From Bacteroidota bacterium (GTDB lineage Bacteria > Bacteroidota > Bacteroidia > UKL13-3): DNA of 16,393 bases. The stretch is taken from assembly GCA_947449515.1 (NCBI GenBank), contig CANFSD010000018.1, forward strand, positions 1 through 16,393, given 5' to 3'. The position numbers and the translations under genes are program-made. This document shows, piece by piece, positions 14,670 through 16,393 of this stretch; positions within the stretch are counted from its first letter, which is position 1, and each line of letters starts with the position of its first letter. A model generated the notes under the pieces. It did no database searches and was not told the origin of the DNA. It was given only the letters and a program-made list of their open reading frames with translations.

Positions 14670-15350
14670 CTAGGCTTCAGCGCTTGGTAATTCCTTCACC
14701 AAATTAAATAATTGGTTGTTCAAATAAGTATATCTTCCAGGTAAATTTTTCTTTGCCAATACCACCAATGCTTTGGCAACAACATTTCCCTCAATTGCTT
14801 TATATAACCTTAATGGGCCTACAAATAATGGATTTAATGCACGCATTAAATATTGGGAAATGGTTTCTAAAGGACGACTTTCATTTCTAGCACCCAACAA
14901 CAAGGATGGGCGTACAATGCTGTAGGAGGCATAATTCAATCCCCCAATTGCATCTTCAATTTCTCCTTTTAATCGGCTATAAAAAATAGAAGATTCTTTA
15001 TTTGCCCCCATTGAACTAACCAAAACATATTGGCTTGCACCTTGATCTTTGGCAATTTTAGCTACCAATAAAGGGTAATCATAATCAATTTTTCTATAGC
15101 TTATTGGATCAGGAGTTTTTGATTTTGTGGAACCAAGACAGCAAAAAATATCATCGGCAATCATTTCGTTTTTGTATTCCGAAATGTGATCAAAATCTAA
15201 AAGGATCTGATTTAGTTTTTCATGTTTAATTACTAAATCTCTGCGCGCAAAAACGGTAACTTTACTATACTGAGCGCTCTTCAGTAATTCAAAAACCAAA
15301 TTTCTACCAATAAGACCGGTAGCGCCTATTACAAGTGCTTTTCTTTCCAT
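14670..15350 (-). CDS. NAD(P)-binding Rossmann-fold oxidoreductase, TIP30/HTATIP2-like
   Basis: This 226-residue atypical short-chain dehydrogenase/NAD(P)-binding protein resembles TIP30/HTATIP2 and the bacterial relatives annotated as NAD-dependent epimerase or oxidoreductase. The nucleotide-binding motif GATGLIG lies at 9-15, followed by an ARR stretch at 35-37 that suggests NADPH preference. DDIFCCLGST lies at 66-75, the active-site serines are S112-S113 in VSSMGAN, and Y124-xxx-K128 in FYSRLKGE is the catalytic YxxxK pair. IVRPSLLLG lies at 145-153. All catalytic residues are present, so it should be active, but the substrate is unknown. It lies 11 bases after a tandem paralog whose catalytic residues are missing, and the two are probably one operon. 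The ATG at 15350 fits the motif distance. Confidence 0.85.
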   Translation of the reverse strand: MERKALVIGATGLIGRNLVFELLKSAQYSKVTVFARRDLVIKHEKLNQILLDFDHISEYKNEMIADDIFCCLGSTKSKTPDPISYRKIDYDYPLLVAKIAKDQGASQYVLVSSMGANKESSIFYSRLKGEIEDAIGGLNYASYSIVRPSLLLGARNESRPLETISQYLMRALNPLFVGPLRLYKAIEGNVVAKALVVLAKKNLPGRYTYLNNQLFNLVKELPSAEA

Positions 15351-15361
15351 GAGTTCACAAA

Positions 15362-16009
15362 TTAATAATCGCTTGGAAGAAATACTTTCTTCCCAAGCGG
15401 ATTGGACAATGCAAGCTCAATCATTTTATTGGCCAATAAATTGGCAGGGGTATTTTGAAATTTATTATTAAGGCGCGAACCAAATATACGCATTATAGAC
15501 CTAAAACTCTTACGTGCTGCAAAAAAACTGCTTTCAGTGTTTACCGATCGCCTGAGCCTATTCACCTTAAATTCGAGAAAATTTGGAAAAGCTAAAGTTG
15601 CTATATCTGCTGCTAATTGAGCCCTCTCACGCAATTCTAATTTGGATGCCTCTAAGTTTGCAGAAATAGGATTTACGATATAAAAGTTTTTTACACCTGC
15701 CTCACTTGCAACTTTGGCCAAATCATAAGGATATTGGTATTCAAATAAATGTGCGTCCTCTAGTTTTTTTGTATTGATGTAATCCTTACCTAAAAGACAA
15801 AATACATCATCAACCTCGGAGAAATGGTCTTGGTAATCTGCTATAGCGCTGAAATTAACTTTAACCTTCTTTAAATGTATGTTTTTAAAGCGATTGTGGT
15901 CATGCCTGGTAAGCACTATAATTTTTTTATAGTGCTTATTGTTCAGTAAAGCATCAATTACAGCCTTACCTAATTTACCTGAAACACCAACAACTAAAGC
16001 TATACGCAT
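15362..16009 (-). CDS. Degenerate tandem paralog of the neighbouring Rossmann oxidoreductase
   Basis: The preferred start is the ATG at 16009, giving 215 residues (MRIALVVGVSGKLGK). A GTG two codons earlier is less likely. The protein aligns along its length with its downstream neighbour: GVSGKLG (8-14) against GATGLIG, DDVFCLLG against DDIFCCLG, and YQYPYDLAKVASEAGV against YDYPLLVAKIAKDQGA. The catalytic positions differ: the serine pair is N113-P114, the tyrosine is E125 and the lysine is R129. The dinucleotide-binding loop is kept in altered form. It may therefore bind a nucleotide or act as a partner of the active paralog without catalysing the usual reaction. There is no frameshift or internal stop, so it is a maintained gene rather than a pseudogene. 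It is the first gene of the pair. Confidence 0.78.
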   Translation of the reverse strand: MRIALVVGVSGKLGKAVIDALLNNKHYKKIIVLTRHDHNRFKNIHLKKVKVNFSAIADYQDHFSEVDDVFCLLGKDYINTKKLEDAHLFEYQYPYDLAKVASEAGVKNFYIVNPISANLEASKLELRERAQLAADIATLAFPNFLEFKVNRLRRSVNTESSFFAARKSFRSIMRIFGSRLNNKFQNTPANLLANKMIELALSNPLGKKVFLPSDY

Positions 16010-16229
16010 AGTCACGAATTAAGCCTATTTTAAGACTTCATTCAAGTTAAAATTCGTTAAAATTAAGGACGCAGCCATTGGAACTTATTAATAATCAGCT
16101 TACATCGAATTTTCGCATTATCTTAATGTATTAAATATAAAACAACATGAATGAGTAAGCCTATAATGTTAAAAAGTAAGGCAAAGCCTTGCCAAAAATT
16201 GAATAATTTTGCAGCATTAATTTTAGAAA
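16010..16229. other. Divergent intergenic region
   Basis: These 220 bases separate the degenerate oxidoreductase gene (minus) from the AIM24-family gene (plus). They are very AT-rich, with no RNA gene and no coding frame I trust. They hold a 7-base inverted pair, ACGAATT (16014-16020) and AATTCGT (16051-16057), with a 30-base gap, two overlapping small dyads at 16178-16193, and the -7-like element at 16204. I found no convincing leftward promoter. Confidence 0.5.
16204..16211 (+). promoter_or_regulatory. Candidate -7 element for the AIM24-family gene
   Basis: TAATTTTG exactly matches TAnnTTTG and lies 18 bases before the ATG at 16230. No TTTG is found at the -33 distance, so this is half a promoter by consensus. 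Confidence 0.35.
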
Positions 16230-16393
16230 ATGATTAGTAACCACGAAATAGACTACCGCATTTTTGGAAGTGAAATGCAATGTGTAGAAATTGAACTCGA
16301 CCCAGAAGAAACTGTGATGGCAGAACCTGGGAGTTTTATGATGATGAATGATGGCATCCAAATGAACACCATTTTCGGTGATGGTAGCCAACA
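16230..16393 (+). CDS. AIM24/TIGR00266 family protein, N-terminal part (cut by window edge)
   Basis: From the ATG at 16230, 54 codons remain open to the window end. The protein begins MISNHEIDYRIFGSEMQCVE and continues with IELDPEETVMAEPGSFMMMN and a GDGS motif. This is the characteristic start of the AIM24/TIGR00266 family: an xYxIxGxEMQxVEIEL strand pair, then ETVxAEPGSxMxM, then the GDGS turn. These are beta-rich proteins of about 220-260 residues with an uncertain role, related to the yeast mitochondrial protein Aim24. The C-terminal three quarters lie outside the window. The gene diverges from the oxidoreductase pair and has a -7-like TAATTTTG just upstream. Confidence 0.85.
   Translation, partial: MISNHEIDYRIFGSEMQCVEIELDPEETVMAEPGSFMMMNDGIQMNTIFGDGSQ

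Noticed and set aside
14014..16057. ACGAATT/AATTCGT inverted pair near 16014-16057 as a terminator or hairpin
   Set aside because: The arms are only 7 bases with a 30-base AT-rich loop, and it lies upstream of both genes, so a terminator is not expected.
16161..16391. Minus-strand open frame opposite the AIM24-family gene
   Set aside because: The plus strand encodes a recognisable AIM24 start, and the antisense translation has low-complexity composition without motifs.
1..16393. tRNA, rRNA, CRISPR, insertion sequence, toxin-antitoxin or defence genes
   Set aside because: Nothing recognised. The intergenic spaces are all below about 225 bases and contain no tRNA-like cloverleaf, spaced repeats or transposase fragments.

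Overview
The window looks like ordinary chromosomal DNA of a member of the Bacteroidota. It is AT-rich. It carries a TPR/PD40/OmpA envelope protein resembling the type IX secretion protein PorE, and a Bacteroidota-type PurC. Several gene starts are preceded by the promoter pattern typical of this phylum (TTTG, about 19-21 bases, TAnnTTTG), and clear Shine-Dalgarno sites are scarce. No rRNA, tRNA, CRISPR array, insertion sequence or prophage was recognised, and the coding density is high. The genus cannot be fixed from the sequence alone.

Layout. At the left edge is the N-terminal part of a CBS-domain protein (minus strand). Next comes a methionine-aminotransferase-like PLP enzyme (minus). A BadF/N-acetylglucosamine-kinase-like ATPase (plus) diverges from it. 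A tight minus-strand cluster fills 9270 to 2477, read in the order tamB, an Fe(II)/2-oxoglutarate oxygenase, and a DUF2079 polytopic membrane protein. tamB is divergent from tsaD. Rightward from tsaD lie a SixA-like histidine phosphatase, the PorE-like protein, purC and an EamA/DMT transporter. A convergent minus-strand pair of NAD(P)-binding Rossmann proteins follows; these are tandem paralogs, and the upstream one has lost the usual catalytic residues. At the right edge is the start of an AIM24/TIGR00266 family gene (plus).

Functional themes. tamB and the PorE-like protein belong to envelope biogenesis. tsaD makes the t6A modification of tRNA, and purC belongs to purine synthesis. The rest are metabolic enzymes, transporters or proteins of unknown role, and they do not form one obvious pathway.

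The most informative non-coding structure is the tsaD/tamB divergence. Two good matches to the Bacteroidota promoter face in opposite directions and interlock over about 65 bp, so simultaneous occupancy by two polymerases looks impossible. Both genes there appear to use non-ATG starts (GTG and TTG). I found no convincing evidence of a wholly new system. The findings are modest hypotheses.
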